From: an uncultured Methylophilaceae bacterium
GTDB taxonomy: Bacteria; Pseudomonadota; Gammaproteobacteria; Burkholderiales; Methylophilaceae
Length of the DNA: 64,000 nt
Direction of reading: 5' to 3'
Assembly: GCA_903870995.1 (NCBI GenBank)
Contig: CAIQFD010000008.1
Coordinates: 44,716-108,715, forward strand
Positions 1 to 8,926 of this stretch are shown piece by piece (the first letter of the stretch is position 1; each line of letters opens with the position of its first letter). The position numbers and the translations under genes are program-made. The notes under the pieces are model-generated. The model did no database searches and was not told the DNA's origin. It saw nothing but the letters and a program-made list of their open reading frames with translations.

Positions 1-67
1 CCAAATGCGCAAAGAAAGCAAGCGCACAGCAAACAATGATTATTGCTGTGTGTTTTCTGACAACCAT
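1..67 (-). CDS. Secreted protein, 5' end only (possibly DUF3106 family)
   Basis: An ATG at 65-67 (minus strand) opens a frame that runs off the window edge. The 22 visible residues begin MVVRKHTAIIIVCC and read as a Sec signal peptide: basic start, then a hydrophobic stretch ending near ALAFFA. The frame overlaps the end of the upstream DUF3619 gene by 28 bp, which suggests translational coupling in the sigma-factor operon. In many betaproteobacteria the gene after an ECF sigma factor and a DUF3619 gene encodes a DUF3106 protein; that identity is inferred from position only. Confidence 0.5.
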   Translation of the reverse strand, partial: MVVRKHTAIIIVCCALAFFAHL

Positions 68-450
68 ATACCAAAACCCTCGTTCAAATAAGCTTCAGGA
101 GGCAAGTCTGAAGCCAATAAATAAGCATCCCCTTGCTCGGAAATATCTTGATTAACAATATTTTGCATTGTGAATAACGCAACAAGACCTAAGCCACACA
201 TCAGTAACATCACCAAAAGACGATGCTGATGCCAATAATCACCGAACAGTTGTATCACGCCATTTTGGCTGATTGCCATTGCTGAGGAAGGCCTAGCCAT
301 ATTGGCTAGCGCTTGTTGACGTGCATAGCTCAACTGCGAGTCTACCTTTGCATCGACATTTGAAGCGCGCTCATCCAAAAGCAAAGCAATACGCTTAGCG
401 ATTTCTTGACCTCGCAACACATTTTCTTGATTTTCAATTTCACTCTTCAT
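40..450 (-). CDS. DUF3619 family membrane-anchored protein
   Basis: A 136-residue protein. The N-terminal half is soluble and rich in charged and Ala residues (around IAKRIALLLDERA, residues 17-29). One hydrophobic segment follows at about residues 78-95 (LLVMLLMCGLGLVALF), then a short C-terminal part with acidic residues. This layout and the N-terminal motif match DUF3619, a family found next to ECF sigma factors in betaproteobacteria. It overlaps the sigma gene by 11 bp. By analogy it may act as a membrane-bound modulator of that sigma factor, but this has not been shown for the family. Confidence 0.75.
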   Translation of the reverse strand: MKSEIENQENVLRGQEIAKRIALLLDERASNVDAKVDSQLSYARQQALANMARPSSAMAISQNGVIQLFGDYWHQHRLLVMLLMCGLGLVALFTMQNIVNQDISEQGDAYLLASDLPPEAYLNEGFGIWLSENTQQ

Positions 451-1057
451 TCTCTACTCCTTTCTTGGACGACAAAGGCCTAGCCAACAGATGTTCAGCC
501 AACCCATGCTCCTCTAAAGTCGCCGCCATTGCGCGTACTGCACGTGAGCAATGCGTTTTCACGCTGCCTTGTGAACAACCCATAGCCGCAGCAGTGTCAG
601 CAACGTCCATATCCTCCCAGTAACGCATTACAAAGGCTTCTCGTTGACGTGTTGGAAGCTTCGTCAACGCATCCTCAATGAGCGCCAAAGTCTGACGTTG
701 CTCCAACTGAACCTCAGGTTCGTCACGGGCATCATGATTTGATCCGGCGAGCACCTCTAAAGGATCAGAGTCCTCACCATCCTCGCCAACTACGCTAAAA
801 GAGGATAATAAAGTCGTCCAAACATTTCGTACTTTTTGGCGACGCCAATAATCACGCATCGTGTTTTGCAAAATTCGCTGAAACAACATAGGAAATTCAC
901 TCGATGGGCGTAAAGCATACTTCTCGGACAATTTCATCATGGCATCTTGCACAATATCCAATGCAACATGATCATCACGGACAGCATAGGCAGTTTGCTT
1001 AAAAGCACGACGCTCCACTTGCGTGAGAAAATCCGATAGTTCTTGTCGAGTAGCCAT
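440..1057 (-). CDS. ECF-type RNA polymerase sigma factor (RpoE-like)
   Basis: 205 residues with sigma region 2 at about 10-75 (including FPMLFQRILQNTMRDYWRR) and region 4 at about 125-180 (LPTRQREAFVMRYWEDMDV, then the helix-turn-helix GCSQGSVKTHCSRA). The two are joined by an acidic linker of about 45 residues (GEDGEDSDPLE). It should direct RNA polymerase to a small alternative promoter set. It is the first gene of a minus-strand operon with the DUF3619 gene and the gene cut at the window edge, and it is divergent from the PilR-like regulator. Family assignment is firm; the signal it responds to cannot be read. Confidence 0.9.
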   Translation of the reverse strand: MATRQELSDFLTQVERRAFKQTAYAVRDDHVALDIVQDAMMKLSEKYALRPSSEFPMLFQRILQNTMRDYWRRQKVRNVWTTLLSSFSVVGEDGEDSDPLEVLAGSNHDARDEPEVQLEQRQTLALIEDALTKLPTRQREAFVMRYWEDMDVADTAAAMGCSQGSVKTHCSRAVRAMAATLEEHGLAEHLLARPLSSKKGVENEE

Positions 1058-1125
1058 TATCTTAATGTATCGTGTTCACACAAAAAAGCAAAGCATCTTC
1101 ATCAAATCTAAATTAAACATTCTCA

Positions 1126-1155
1126 TTGGTAGCGGACCCATAATTTAGCTACAAT
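1126..1155 (+). promoter_or_regulatory. Candidate sigma-70 promoter for the PilR-like gene
   Basis: A -35-like TTGGTA (1126-1131) and a -10-like TACAAT (1150-1155) are separated by 18 bp. They lie about 40 bp before the ATG at 1195, in the 137-bp divergent gap between the sigma factor and the regulator. Called by eye only. Confidence 0.35.
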
Positions 1156-1194
1156 CTACGACGGAATTATTTTCAAGATGCTATTAAAGAAACC

Positions 1195-2529
1195 ATGACC
1201 ACAAAACCCACCTGTTTGATCGTTGACGACGAACCCGATTTGTCAGAGTTCATTGCCATGAATCTAGAGAAAATGGGAATTAAGACAGATTGCTCTGAAA
1301 CAGTTGCCGACGCAAAACATATGCTTGCCCACCGTCGCTACGACTTTTGTTTAACCGATATGCGCTTACCAGATGGAAATGGTTTAGATTTAGTCAAACA
1401 TATTGGATTCCAACATGCAGGCCTACCAATTGCAATCATCACAGCCTTCGCCAACTCTGATAACGCTGTAGCGGCACTAAAAGCTGGGGCGTTTGATTAC
1501 TTAAGTAAACCAATCGCATTGCCACAACTACAAGCTTTAGCAAAAGCAGCGATTAAGTTTGGGCAAAGTCACGAGCAAAAAAATGTTCAAGTATCTTTGT
1601 TAGGCAATTCAAAGCGGATGAATGATATCCGCCAACAGCTTGAAAAAATTTCTCGTAATCAATCTCCATTATTAATTACAGGCGAATTAGGCACAGGTAA
1701 AGAGTCAGCCGCAAGACTCATCCACCTGAACAGTTCAAGACACGAGCATCCATTTATCAAAGTAAATTGTGCAGTACTTAATCCAGAAAGTGCAGAAAAA
1801 GCATTTTTCGGACAAGCTCAACATTCCGAGCTCCCAAAAGAAAAAGAAGGGTTTCTTCAAGCCGCCAAGGAAGGGACGCTTTTTTTAGACAATGTTGAAA
1901 AACTGCCAGTCCGAATTCAAAACCAACTGCTCGATCTGATGCAGGAGAACAGCTTTAATTCCTGCTTAATCGGAGCAACGCACCAAGACCTAAGCCTCTT
2001 AATGGAGCAAGGATTATTCAACAAAGACTTTTATTACCAGCTAAATGTAATGAGCTTACAGATGCCGACACTGCGTGAAATACCAGAGGATATTCCTGTG
2101 ATTGCGCAGCACTTGTTAAGACAAATAGCAGGCACTTATGGCAACGAGAATGCAACACTGTCCGAATGTGCATTATCCAAATTAAAAACCAGCCAATTTT
2201 TGGGAAATGTACGTGAGTTAAGAAACACGCTAGAGCGTGCGATTACTTTATGCGAGGGCAGTATTATTAGAGCGGAAGACTTGCTGGTCAAAGAAAAGAT
2301 AGCGCTACCAGACCAATTAAAGTTAGATATTTCGAAATTACCACTGCCAGATTATTTGGAAAAAATTGAGAAGCAAGCCATTCTAGAAGCACTCACAAAA
2401 ACACGCCAAAACAAAACAGCTGCTGCTAAATTGTTAGGCGTGAGTTTTAGAACGCTACGCTACCGTCTTGCTAAACTAGGGATGAGTAAAGAAAATACAT
2501 CATTCCCTATCGAAGACGAATTAACTTAA
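1195..2529 (+). CDS. PilR-like NtrC-family response regulator with degenerate AAA+ domain
   Basis: 444 residues: receiver domain (1-120; acidic pocket D11/D12, phospho-acceptor D55 in TDMRLPDG, K105), AAA+ domain (about 135-365) and a C-terminal Fis-type helix-turn-helix (about 405-430, NKTAAAKLLGVSFRTLRYR). The receiver is closest to PilR, the type IV pilus regulator. The AAA+ core is unusual. Walker A is present (GELGTGKE, 163-170), but the sigma-54-contact loop GAFTGA is missing: residues 205-220 read FGQAQHSELPKE. The Walker B glutamate is replaced (FLDN, N233). No pilS kinase is adjacent. It may bind DNA and respond to phosphorylation without activating sigma-54 promoters. The end overlaps the convergent exchanger gene by 9 bp. 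Confidence 0.8.
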   Translation: MTTKPTCLIVDDEPDLSEFIAMNLEKMGIKTDCSETVADAKHMLAHRRYDFCLTDMRLPDGNGLDLVKHIGFQHAGLPIAIITAFANSDNAVAALKAGAFDYLSKPIALPQLQALAKAAIKFGQSHEQKNVQVSLLGNSKRMNDIRQQLEKISRNQSPLLITGELGTGKESAARLIHLNSSRHEHPFIKVNCAVLNPESAEKAFFGQAQHSELPKEKEGFLQAAKEGTLFLDNVEKLPVRIQNQLLDLMQENSFNSCLIGATHQDLSLLMEQGLFNKDFYYQLNVMSLQMPTLREIPEDIPVIAQHLLRQIAGTYGNENATLSECALSKLKTSQFLGNVRELRNTLERAITLCEGSIIRAEDLLVKEKIALPDQLKLDISKLPLPDYLEKIEKQAILEALTKTRQNKTAAAKLLGVSFRTLRYRLAKLGMSKENTSFPIEDELT

Positions 2530-3522
2530 TGCCAACACTAAATAGGCGATGTACATTAAACCGTTTACCCAAACATGCCAAACTCGTAGCTGTCCGCGAG
2601 AGATCATCCAGCGTAACCAAAGCACACCGAGCAAAGTAACTACCACACCAGCAAACACTTCCTTTTGAGGAACCCAAGGAGTCAACATAATGCCAATCGC
2701 TGGCAACAGAGTCCCTTGAAATACCAAAGCGCCCGTAATATTACCGAAAGCCAATGTGTCTTTCCCTTTGCGCACCCACAAAATACTATTCACCTTTTCA
2801 GGCAACTCTGTCGCAATTGGAATCACCAATAAAGAAAGTAACAAAGGCGTAATCCCTAGCAACTCAGATGCACCCTCAATACCAGAAATAAAGCCTTTAG
2901 CCCCAGAGATCAACAAACCCAAGCCCATTAACAATTGCAGCATGACTACACCCATATGATTAGGGAGACCTAGTCGACATAAGAACATTGGGTTTTCTGC
3001 CTCAGTCGCGTGGCCATCTGCAACAAGATTTTTAGAGGCGCGCAAAGTCAGCATGATGTAAATAAAGTAAATCATGACCATCACAAAACCTATGCCGTAT
3101 CGCACAGCTTTAATTTCATGCGGCACAAACAGCGCTAGTGTTGCAAAACCAAAAGCCACGAGAAAGAAATTTAAATCACGCTTAAGACCAGTTTTCTCAG
3201 GATGAAAATGTCCAGTCGCTTTTCTGTTTTTCAATACAGCAAATGCCAAAAGTGAAATAGACAATGTTGAAAGCATTAGTGGCGCACCCAGAATTGCACC
3301 AACACCAATCTCTTCGTTAACATGGGCATCACTGGTACCCGCCATCAAGGCTAAAAGTGGAACTGATGTTTCTGGCAACGCGGTTCCAACAGCAGCAAAT
3401 AATGATCCCGTTACCCCTTCTGAAATGCCTAGTTTTTCACCTAAGTGCTCAAGTGCATTGGTAAAGACTTCGGCAGCAATTAGAATAACGATTAAGAATA
3501 AGAGTAATTCAGCGAAAATCAT
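2521..3522 (-). CDS. Sodium/calcium exchanger family (CaCA) membrane protein
   Basis: 333 residues, strongly hydrophobic, with about ten membrane segments in two inverted halves. Each half carries an alpha-repeat: GTALPETSVPLLA near residue 46 and PIATELPEKVNSI near residue 235. These conserved acidic/Pro motifs line the ion pathway in Na+/Ca2+ exchangers. It probably exchanges Ca2+ or another cation for Na+ or H+ at the inner membrane. Monocistronic, convergent with the regulator and divergent from ampD. Confidence 0.85.
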   Translation of the reverse strand: MIFAELLLFLIVILIAAEVFTNALEHLGEKLGISEGVTGSLFAAVGTALPETSVPLLALMAGTSDAHVNEEIGVGAILGAPLMLSTLSISLLAFAVLKNRKATGHFHPEKTGLKRDLNFFLVAFGFATLALFVPHEIKAVRYGIGFVMVMIYFIYIMLTLRASKNLVADGHATEAENPMFLCRLGLPNHMGVVMLQLLMGLGLLISGAKGFISGIEGASELLGITPLLLSLLVIPIATELPEKVNSILWVRKGKDTLAFGNITGALVFQGTLLPAIGIMLTPWVPQKEVFAGVVVTLLGVLWLRWMISRGQLRVWHVWVNGLMYIAYLVLALS

Positions 3523-3576
3523 GGAAATTCCTCAAAAATGATTAGCTGAATTTTATCGGATAAGCGATGATTAAGC

Positions 3577-4113
3577 ATGCAAAATCTTCAAATCAATCAG
3601 AATGGCCTTTGTGTTCAAGCGACGTTTATCGCATCACCGAACGTAGATCCACGACCATCCACTGAGGATATTTCACTTATTGTGATCCACAATATTAGCC
3701 TCCCGCCCAATCAGTTCGGGGGCAATGGTGTAATGGAACTATTCACCAACCAACTTAATCCGAATGCACATCCTTATTACGCTGAAATCGCACATCTAAA
3801 AGTTTCATCGCACTTTTTTATTCGTCGGGATGGGCTGTTATTACAATTTGCATCCTGTAATGACAGGGCTTGGCACGCAGGCGTTTCAACTTGGGAGGGC
3901 CGTGAGCGATGTAACGACTTCTCTATTGGCATTGAATTAGAGGGGAGTGATTTTGAAGCTTTTGAACCTCAGCAATATGAAACACTCCAATCACTCATCA
4001 GCAGCATTAAAAGTCACTATCCAATTAGAGAAATCGTAGGCCATTCGGAAATTGCACCAGGAAGAAAAACAGACCCTGGCCCCTATTTTGATTGGTCTTG
4101 CATCAAGACTTAA
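3577..4113 (+). CDS. ampD: 1,6-anhydro-N-acetylmuramyl-L-alanine amidase AmpD
   Basis: 178 residues, the usual length for cytoplasmic AmpD, with no signal peptide. It cleaves the lactyl-amide bond of anhydromuropeptides in peptidoglycan recycling. The zinc ligands of the amidase_2 fold are visible: the His in VIHNISLP, the His in VGHSEIAPGRKTDPGP, and the Asp of KTDPG. The substrate-side motif WHAGVSTW is also present. No ampE or ampR neighbour is seen. Confidence 0.93.
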   Translation: MQNLQINQNGLCVQATFIASPNVDPRPSTEDISLIVIHNISLPPNQFGGNGVMELFTNQLNPNAHPYYAEIAHLKVSSHFFIRRDGLLLQFASCNDRAWHAGVSTWEGRERCNDFSIGIELEGSDFEAFEPQQYETLQSLISSIKSHYPIREIVGHSEIAPGRKTDPGPYFDWSCIKT

Positions 4114-4173
4114 TCACACTTTTTCGATGACTATCGCTATACTCTAGCCAATATTTAATGAAAGTAACTTCGC

Positions 4174-5298
4174 ATGTTATCTAAGCAATATTATTCAACA
4201 AGTAGAAAATCAACACTGCTTCTGATTGCCATTACTTTATCGATGAGTTTTGCGTTGATTGCTTGTGGCAAAAAAGAAACTGACCAAGAGACTAAAAAGA
4301 AATCCCAAACCGCCCTGATTAGTACAACGACCGCTGAATCCAGGTCATTGGAAATTCGAGAAGAATCCATTGGCACGCTAGAAGGGTTGATTGACCCAAC
4401 AGTGGCTGCTGAAGCAGCAGGGCGGGTCACTAAAGTCTTTGCACATCCTGGGCAAGCCGTAAAAAAAGGGGAAACCTTAGTATTAATTGATGCAACTGAT
4501 TACAACCTGCAACGCGTCCAAACCCAAGCCGAGGTCGCCAGATTAGAAGCGCTCACTATCAATCAAAGCCGCATTGTTGATAGAAATCAAGTATTAGTCC
4601 AAAAGAAATTCATATCGCAAAATGCGTTAGACGATGTGACCACACAACATGCAGCGCTACAACAAGAACTTGATGGCGCAAAGGCACAGCTCGCAATCAT
4701 TGACCATACTCGAACCAAAACAACGATTACTGCACCGATTGATGGCGTCGTTCAAAAACAAATTGTTTCCACTGGTGACTTTGTCAAAATTGGCGACCCT
4801 TTAATCCAAATCATCAGCAAACAAAAACTCCGGGCACATTTACCTTTACCAGAAAATATTGCTGCAAAAATTCATGCGGGAATCAAAGTACGTTTGAGCA
4901 CCCCAACATCGACGAATGAAGTCATCAGCACCATCCATGAACTAAAACCACTCATTAGTGAAACCAGCCGTGCCGTTGATGTGATTGCTGATGTCAACGA
5001 CCAGTCAGGTTGGCAACCTGGCGCTAGCGTTAAAGGAGAAATCATTTTAGGTGAACATGCTAATGCAGTTCTAGTACCTGAGCAGTGCATCGTCCTTCGC
5101 CCAGCAGGCGAAGTGGTTTATGTTGTGCAAGATGGTGTAGCGCTTCAAAGAATCGTTAAAACAGGAATGCGCCAAGATGGGAAAATTGAAATCACAGAAG
5201 GTTTAAGTGCCGGTGAAGTTATTGCTAAAGATGGGGCAGCCTTCCTCACAGACAAGGCTAAAGTAAAAATCGAAGCCAAAAAACAAGCTAAAGAATAA
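4174..5298 (+). CDS. RND efflux periplasmic adaptor lipoprotein
   Basis: 374 residues. The N-terminus is a lipoprotein signal peptide ending in LIAC (Cys31). Two biotinyl-lipoyl halves flank a coiled coil (about 110-175): VTKVFAHPGQAVKKGE near 89 and ITAPIDGVVQKQIVSTGDFV near 187. A beta-barrel and a membrane-proximal domain follow. This is the membrane fusion protein of a tripartite pump. It lies 13 bp before the pump gene, in one operon. No TolC-like outer-membrane channel gene is nearby, so one encoded elsewhere is probably used. Confidence 0.92.
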   Translation: MLSKQYYSTSRKSTLLLIAITLSMSFALIACGKKETDQETKKKSQTALISTTTAESRSLEIREESIGTLEGLIDPTVAAEAAGRVTKVFAHPGQAVKKGETLVLIDATDYNLQRVQTQAEVARLEALTINQSRIVDRNQVLVQKKFISQNALDDVTTQHAALQQELDGAKAQLAIIDHTRTKTTITAPIDGVVQKQIVSTGDFVKIGDPLIQIISKQKLRAHLPLPENIAAKIHAGIKVRLSTPTSTNEVISTIHELKPLISETSRAVDVIADVNDQSGWQPGASVKGEIILGEHANAVLVPEQCIVLRPAGEVVYVVQDGVALQRIVKTGMRQDGKIEITEGLSAGEVIAKDGAAFLTDKAKVKIEAKKQAKE

Positions 5299-5311
5299 AA
5301 GAGAAAATTGC

Positions 5312-8300
5312 ATGAACTTGCCTCAGCTTTCCATTAAGCGCCATGTCTTTGCATGGATGCTGTCTGCCGTCATCGTATTATTTGGTGTTATTTCTTACCA
5401 GCGCATTGGGATCGACCGCATTCCATCGATTGATTTTCCTATCATCATGGTCAACACCACGCTTAAAGGTGCAAATCCCGATGTAATGGACTCGAGCATT
5501 ACTAGCGTCATTGAAGCAGCGATCAATACAACACCTGGCATTGAGCATATTCAGTCATCATCATCCCCTGGCGTTTCAACGATTACAATTACTTTTGCGC
5601 TCAATAAAAATATTGATGTTGCTTATAACGAAGTGCAATCAAAAGTCAGCCAAGTATTAAAAAAACTACCCAACGACACTGACCCACCAACAATTCAAAA
5701 AGTAGACTCAAATGCACAGGCTGTTATCTGGCTTGCCTTAACGGGCGATCGTACCATCCAGCAACTGAACCTTTATGCGCTCAATGTGCTAAAAAAGAAA
5801 TTTGAAACGATCAACGGCGTCGGTGAAGTCACCCTAGGTGGCCGTCGTGACCGAGTAATTCGGGTTAGCCTCTCACCAGAACGGATGGCAGCTTATAAAC
5901 TCACGGCTAGCGATTTAATCAACGCGCTCAAGCGTGAACATGTTCAGCTCCCAGGCGGATTTTTAGTCAGCGCCCAAACCGAGAAATTGGTAAAACTCGA
6001 TTTAGAATTTCATAACATAAAAGATTTGGGTGAACTCATCATTAATCATAAAGATGGCGCCCCTGTTCGTCTTCAAGACATCGCAACCATTACCGACAGC
6101 ATTACTGACAATCGACAAGTAGCTCGCTACAACGGCAATCCAACCGTTGGCTTAGGCATGGTCAAGATTGCTAACGCCAATACCGTAGAGATTATCAAAG
6201 AGGTTGAGCGTCGATTGGATGAGGATATACGGCCAAACTTACCACCTGGGATGAAACTAGAAATCTCCACTAATGATTCGATTTTTATTAATCAAATGGT
6301 GGCGTCGCTAAAAGAGCATTTATTCACAGGCACTCTGCTTGCAGCGCTGATTGTATTTATTTTCTTGCGCTCCATGCGTTCAACCTTAATCATTGCGACA
6401 GCTATTCCCGTTTCATTATTGGGTGCTATTGCGGTGATGTACTTCTCTGGTTATACCTTCAACTCAATGACTTTGCTTGGCTTGCTTCTGCTCATTGGTG
6501 TGGTTGTGGATGATGCCATCGTCGTGCTAGAAAATATTTTCCGCCACCGAGAAAATATTGATAAAGACCCGATCAGCGCAGCGATTAATGGATCCAGTGA
6601 AGTCACTTTTGCAGTGATTGCAGCATCACTCTCATTGATTTGTATTTTTGCGCCAGTGATTTTTATGGATGGCATTGTCGGCATGTTCTTCAAGTCATTT
6701 GGCGTAGTTGTGACCTTTGGCGTACTTGCCTCGTTATTCGTTTCTCTCACGCTAACGCCTATGCTTTGCTCGCGCTACTTGAGCGTTGGCCACAAAGAAA
6801 ATAAATTCTATAGCGCAATTGAAAGAAATCTTGCCAAAATCGATAGTGCTTATGACTACTTACTCAACTTAAGCCTCAATCATCGCTGGCGCGTGCTGAT
6901 TATCACCATACTATTTGTGATTCTAGGTGGCGGCTATGCCATGAAAAATGTACAAAAGGACTTTGTACCAGAAGCAGATGAAGGAAGCTTTACCATCAGC
7001 GTTAAAACCCCACTTGGCTCAAGTCTAGAATATACAAACTCACGTTTAAAATTAGTTGAAGCGGCGATCGCCTCACACCCGAAAGAAGTCGCCAGCTACT
7101 TTTCAACGATTGGTGCAGGCTCACGCGGTCAAGTGAACCAAGGTAATATCAACGTACGCTTAGTTTCTAAAACTGAGCGCGCACTAAGCCAAAAAGCACT
7201 CATCAAAACGCTTAAAAAACAGTTCGACCAAATCCCTGGTGTAAAGGCAATCCCATCTCCTGCATCGATTGCAAAAGGTCAGCGCTCAGAAAAACTGCAG
7301 TTCATTATCACCGGTCCGAGTCTTGAAGAAATTGGCAGTCTTTCTAAAAAAATACAGCAAACATTGTCTAAAAATACTGAAATGGGCAAGGTGGACTTAG
7401 ATGTTCAGCTAGACCTGCCTCAACTAGAAATGAATATTGACCGAAGCCGCGCATCGGCATTGGGACTGAGCGCGAACGACATCGCAGGCGCTGTGAGCTT
7501 ATATGCAGGCGGTCTTAATGTTGCCACATTTAACGATAGTGACGGTGATGGCCAACGTTATGACATTCGTATAAAAGCAAACGAAGATGAATTCAAGCAA
7601 ACAACAGATCTCAGCAAAATCTACTTAAGAAGCGCCAGTGGCGAATTGGTACGTCTTGATACAGTTGCTAGCTTCAAACCATCACTAGGCGCTGCTGTAA
7701 TTGGCCGCTACGATATGCAATACTCTGCCAACTTTTATGCCAATCCAAGCATGCCGTTAGGAGACGCCGTTACGTTGGTAAAAGAGACTGCTACCAAAAC
7801 ATTGCCGACAAATTACACACTCAAAATGTCGGGCCAAGCAGAAGAGTTTGGGAAAACATTTAAGAATATTAAGTTTGTGTTTATTCTCGCCTTCATCTTG
7901 CTTTACATGGTGCTGGCAAGCCAATTCAATTCTTTTGTACAGCCTGTCATCATTATGTTGGCACAGCCGCTTGCAATTATCGGTGGCTTAATTGCACTTC
8001 TGCTTTCAGGCGATTCGTTGAACATTTACTCGATGATTGGATTGGTGCTGCTGATTGGATTGGTCGCAAAAAATTCTATCTTGCTAGTGGATTTAACGAA
8101 TCAGCTACGTGAACGTGGTGCAAGCATCAACGATGCACTTAAAGAAGCTTGTCCGATTCGTTTACGTCCAGTGGTAATGACCTCGCTCACCATCATCTTG
8201 GCGCTTCTGCCTGCCGCTTTGGGTTTAGGTGCTGGCAGCGAGACCAACAAGCCTCTTTCCGTCGCCATTATTGGCGGGATGATTTCATCAACCTTGCTGA

Positions 8301-8374
8301 CGTTGGTAGTCGTACCAGCTGCCTACTCTTTGGTGATGAATGGTCTAGAAAAGTGGAAAGCAAGAAAGCATTAG
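5312..8374 (+). CDS. RND multidrug/solute efflux pump, inner-membrane permease
   Basis: 1020 residues with the standard RND plan: TM1, a large periplasmic loop, TM2-7, a second loop, TM8-12. The proton-relay aspartates are visible in TM4 (GVVVDDAIVVLEN, about residue 395-407). Overall similarity is to the HAE1/AcrB group. It should take substrates from periplasm or membrane and pass them through the adaptor and an outer-membrane channel. Substrate cannot be told from sequence. The length is near AcrB's, and no frame break is seen. Confidence 0.93.
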   Translation: MNLPQLSIKRHVFAWMLSAVIVLFGVISYQRIGIDRIPSIDFPIIMVNTTLKGANPDVMDSSITSVIEAAINTTPGIEHIQSSSSPGVSTITITFALNKNIDVAYNEVQSKVSQVLKKLPNDTDPPTIQKVDSNAQAVIWLALTGDRTIQQLNLYALNVLKKKFETINGVGEVTLGGRRDRVIRVSLSPERMAAYKLTASDLINALKREHVQLPGGFLVSAQTEKLVKLDLEFHNIKDLGELIINHKDGAPVRLQDIATITDSITDNRQVARYNGNPTVGLGMVKIANANTVEIIKEVERRLDEDIRPNLPPGMKLEISTNDSIFINQMVASLKEHLFTGTLLAALIVFIFLRSMRSTLIIATAIPVSLLGAIAVMYFSGYTFNSMTLLGLLLLIGVVVDDAIVVLENIFRHRENIDKDPISAAINGSSEVTFAVIAASLSLICIFAPVIFMDGIVGMFFKSFGVVVTFGVLASLFVSLTLTPMLCSRYLSVGHKENKFYSAIERNLAKIDSAYDYLLNLSLNHRWRVLIITILFVILGGGYAMKNVQKDFVPEADEGSFTISVKTPLGSSLEYTNSRLKLVEAAIASHPKEVASYFSTIGAGSRGQVNQGNINVRLVSKTERALSQKALIKTLKKQFDQIPGVKAIPSPASIAKGQRSEKLQFIITGPSLEEIGSLSKKIQQTLSKNTEMGKVDLDVQLDLPQLEMNIDRSRASALGLSANDIAGAVSLYAGGLNVATFNDSDGDGQRYDIRIKANEDEFKQTTDLSKIYLRSASGELVRLDTVASFKPSLGAAVIGRYDMQYSANFYANPSMPLGDAVTLVKETATKTLPTNYTLKMSGQAEEFGKTFKNIKFVFILAFILLYMVLASQFNSFVQPVIIMLAQPLAIIGGLIALLLSGDSLNIYSMIGLVLLIGLVAKNSILLVDLTNQLRERGASINDALKEACPIRLRPVVMTSLTIILALLPAALGLGAGSETNKPLSVAIIGGMISSTLLTLVVVPAAYSLVMNGLEKWKARKH

Positions 8375-8401
8375 TTTGAGGACCTTAGCAACTTACAAAT
8401 G

Positions 8402-8923
8402 CTAACGACGAATCAATTTAACTAAATACTCCAAGGCCAAATCTTGGACTTTAGGTTGCCATAATGATGGATTTTGTGGGAAGTCTTCGAACTGTCCTGA
8501 CCGCTCAAAACCTAAGCGCTCGTAGAATTCAATCAACTCATTCCGCAAGGTAATCACCGACAGATAAAAGCCAGCTACGCGCCATTCTCTTGCGGTAATA
8601 GCTTCAGCCGCTTGAATCATCTCGCGCCCATAGCCCTTGTTCTGCAATGAGGGCTTCACTGAGATCAAACCAAACTTTGCTGTATTTTCATTGTGTTCAC
8701 AGGCAATACAAGCCACTACCTGATCACGCAGTACGCCAACCAACACAAATGCATCATCACGCCGAATTAACGTAGCAATTTCTGGGGTGGTAATGCGCAG
8801 GCCATCTAATAAATCCGCTTCTGTTGTCCAGCCTACACGACTACCCTCTCCACGATAGGCTGAGTTAACCAAATCAGCAATTGCGGAGGCATCATTTAAC
8901 TCTGCTTTGTGAAAGCTAAGCAT
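8402..8923 (-). CDS. GNAT-family N-acetyltransferase
   Basis: 173 residues with a GNAT fold. Motif A, which binds the acetyl-CoA pyrophosphate, is seen as VKPSLQNKGYGREMIQAAE (about residues 88-106), and the late beta strand/helix as LIEFYERLGFERSG (about 134-147). The acceptor is unknown. It lies 3 bp after the symporter gene on the same strand and is probably co-transcribed with it. Confidence 0.85.
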   Translation of the reverse strand: MLSFHKAELNDASAIADLVNSAYRGEGSRVGWTTEADLLDGLRITTPEIATLIRRDDAFVLVGVLRDQVVACIACEHNENTAKFGLISVKPSLQNKGYGREMIQAAEAITAREWRVAGFYLSVITLRNELIEFYERLGFERSGQFEDFPQNPSLWQPKVQDLALEYLVKLIRR

Positions 8924-8926
8924 CGC

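Noticed and set aside
8385..8407. Terminator between the RND pump and the GNAT gene
   Set aside because: TTAGCA/TGCTAA pairing is short with a 9-nt loop and has no T tract.
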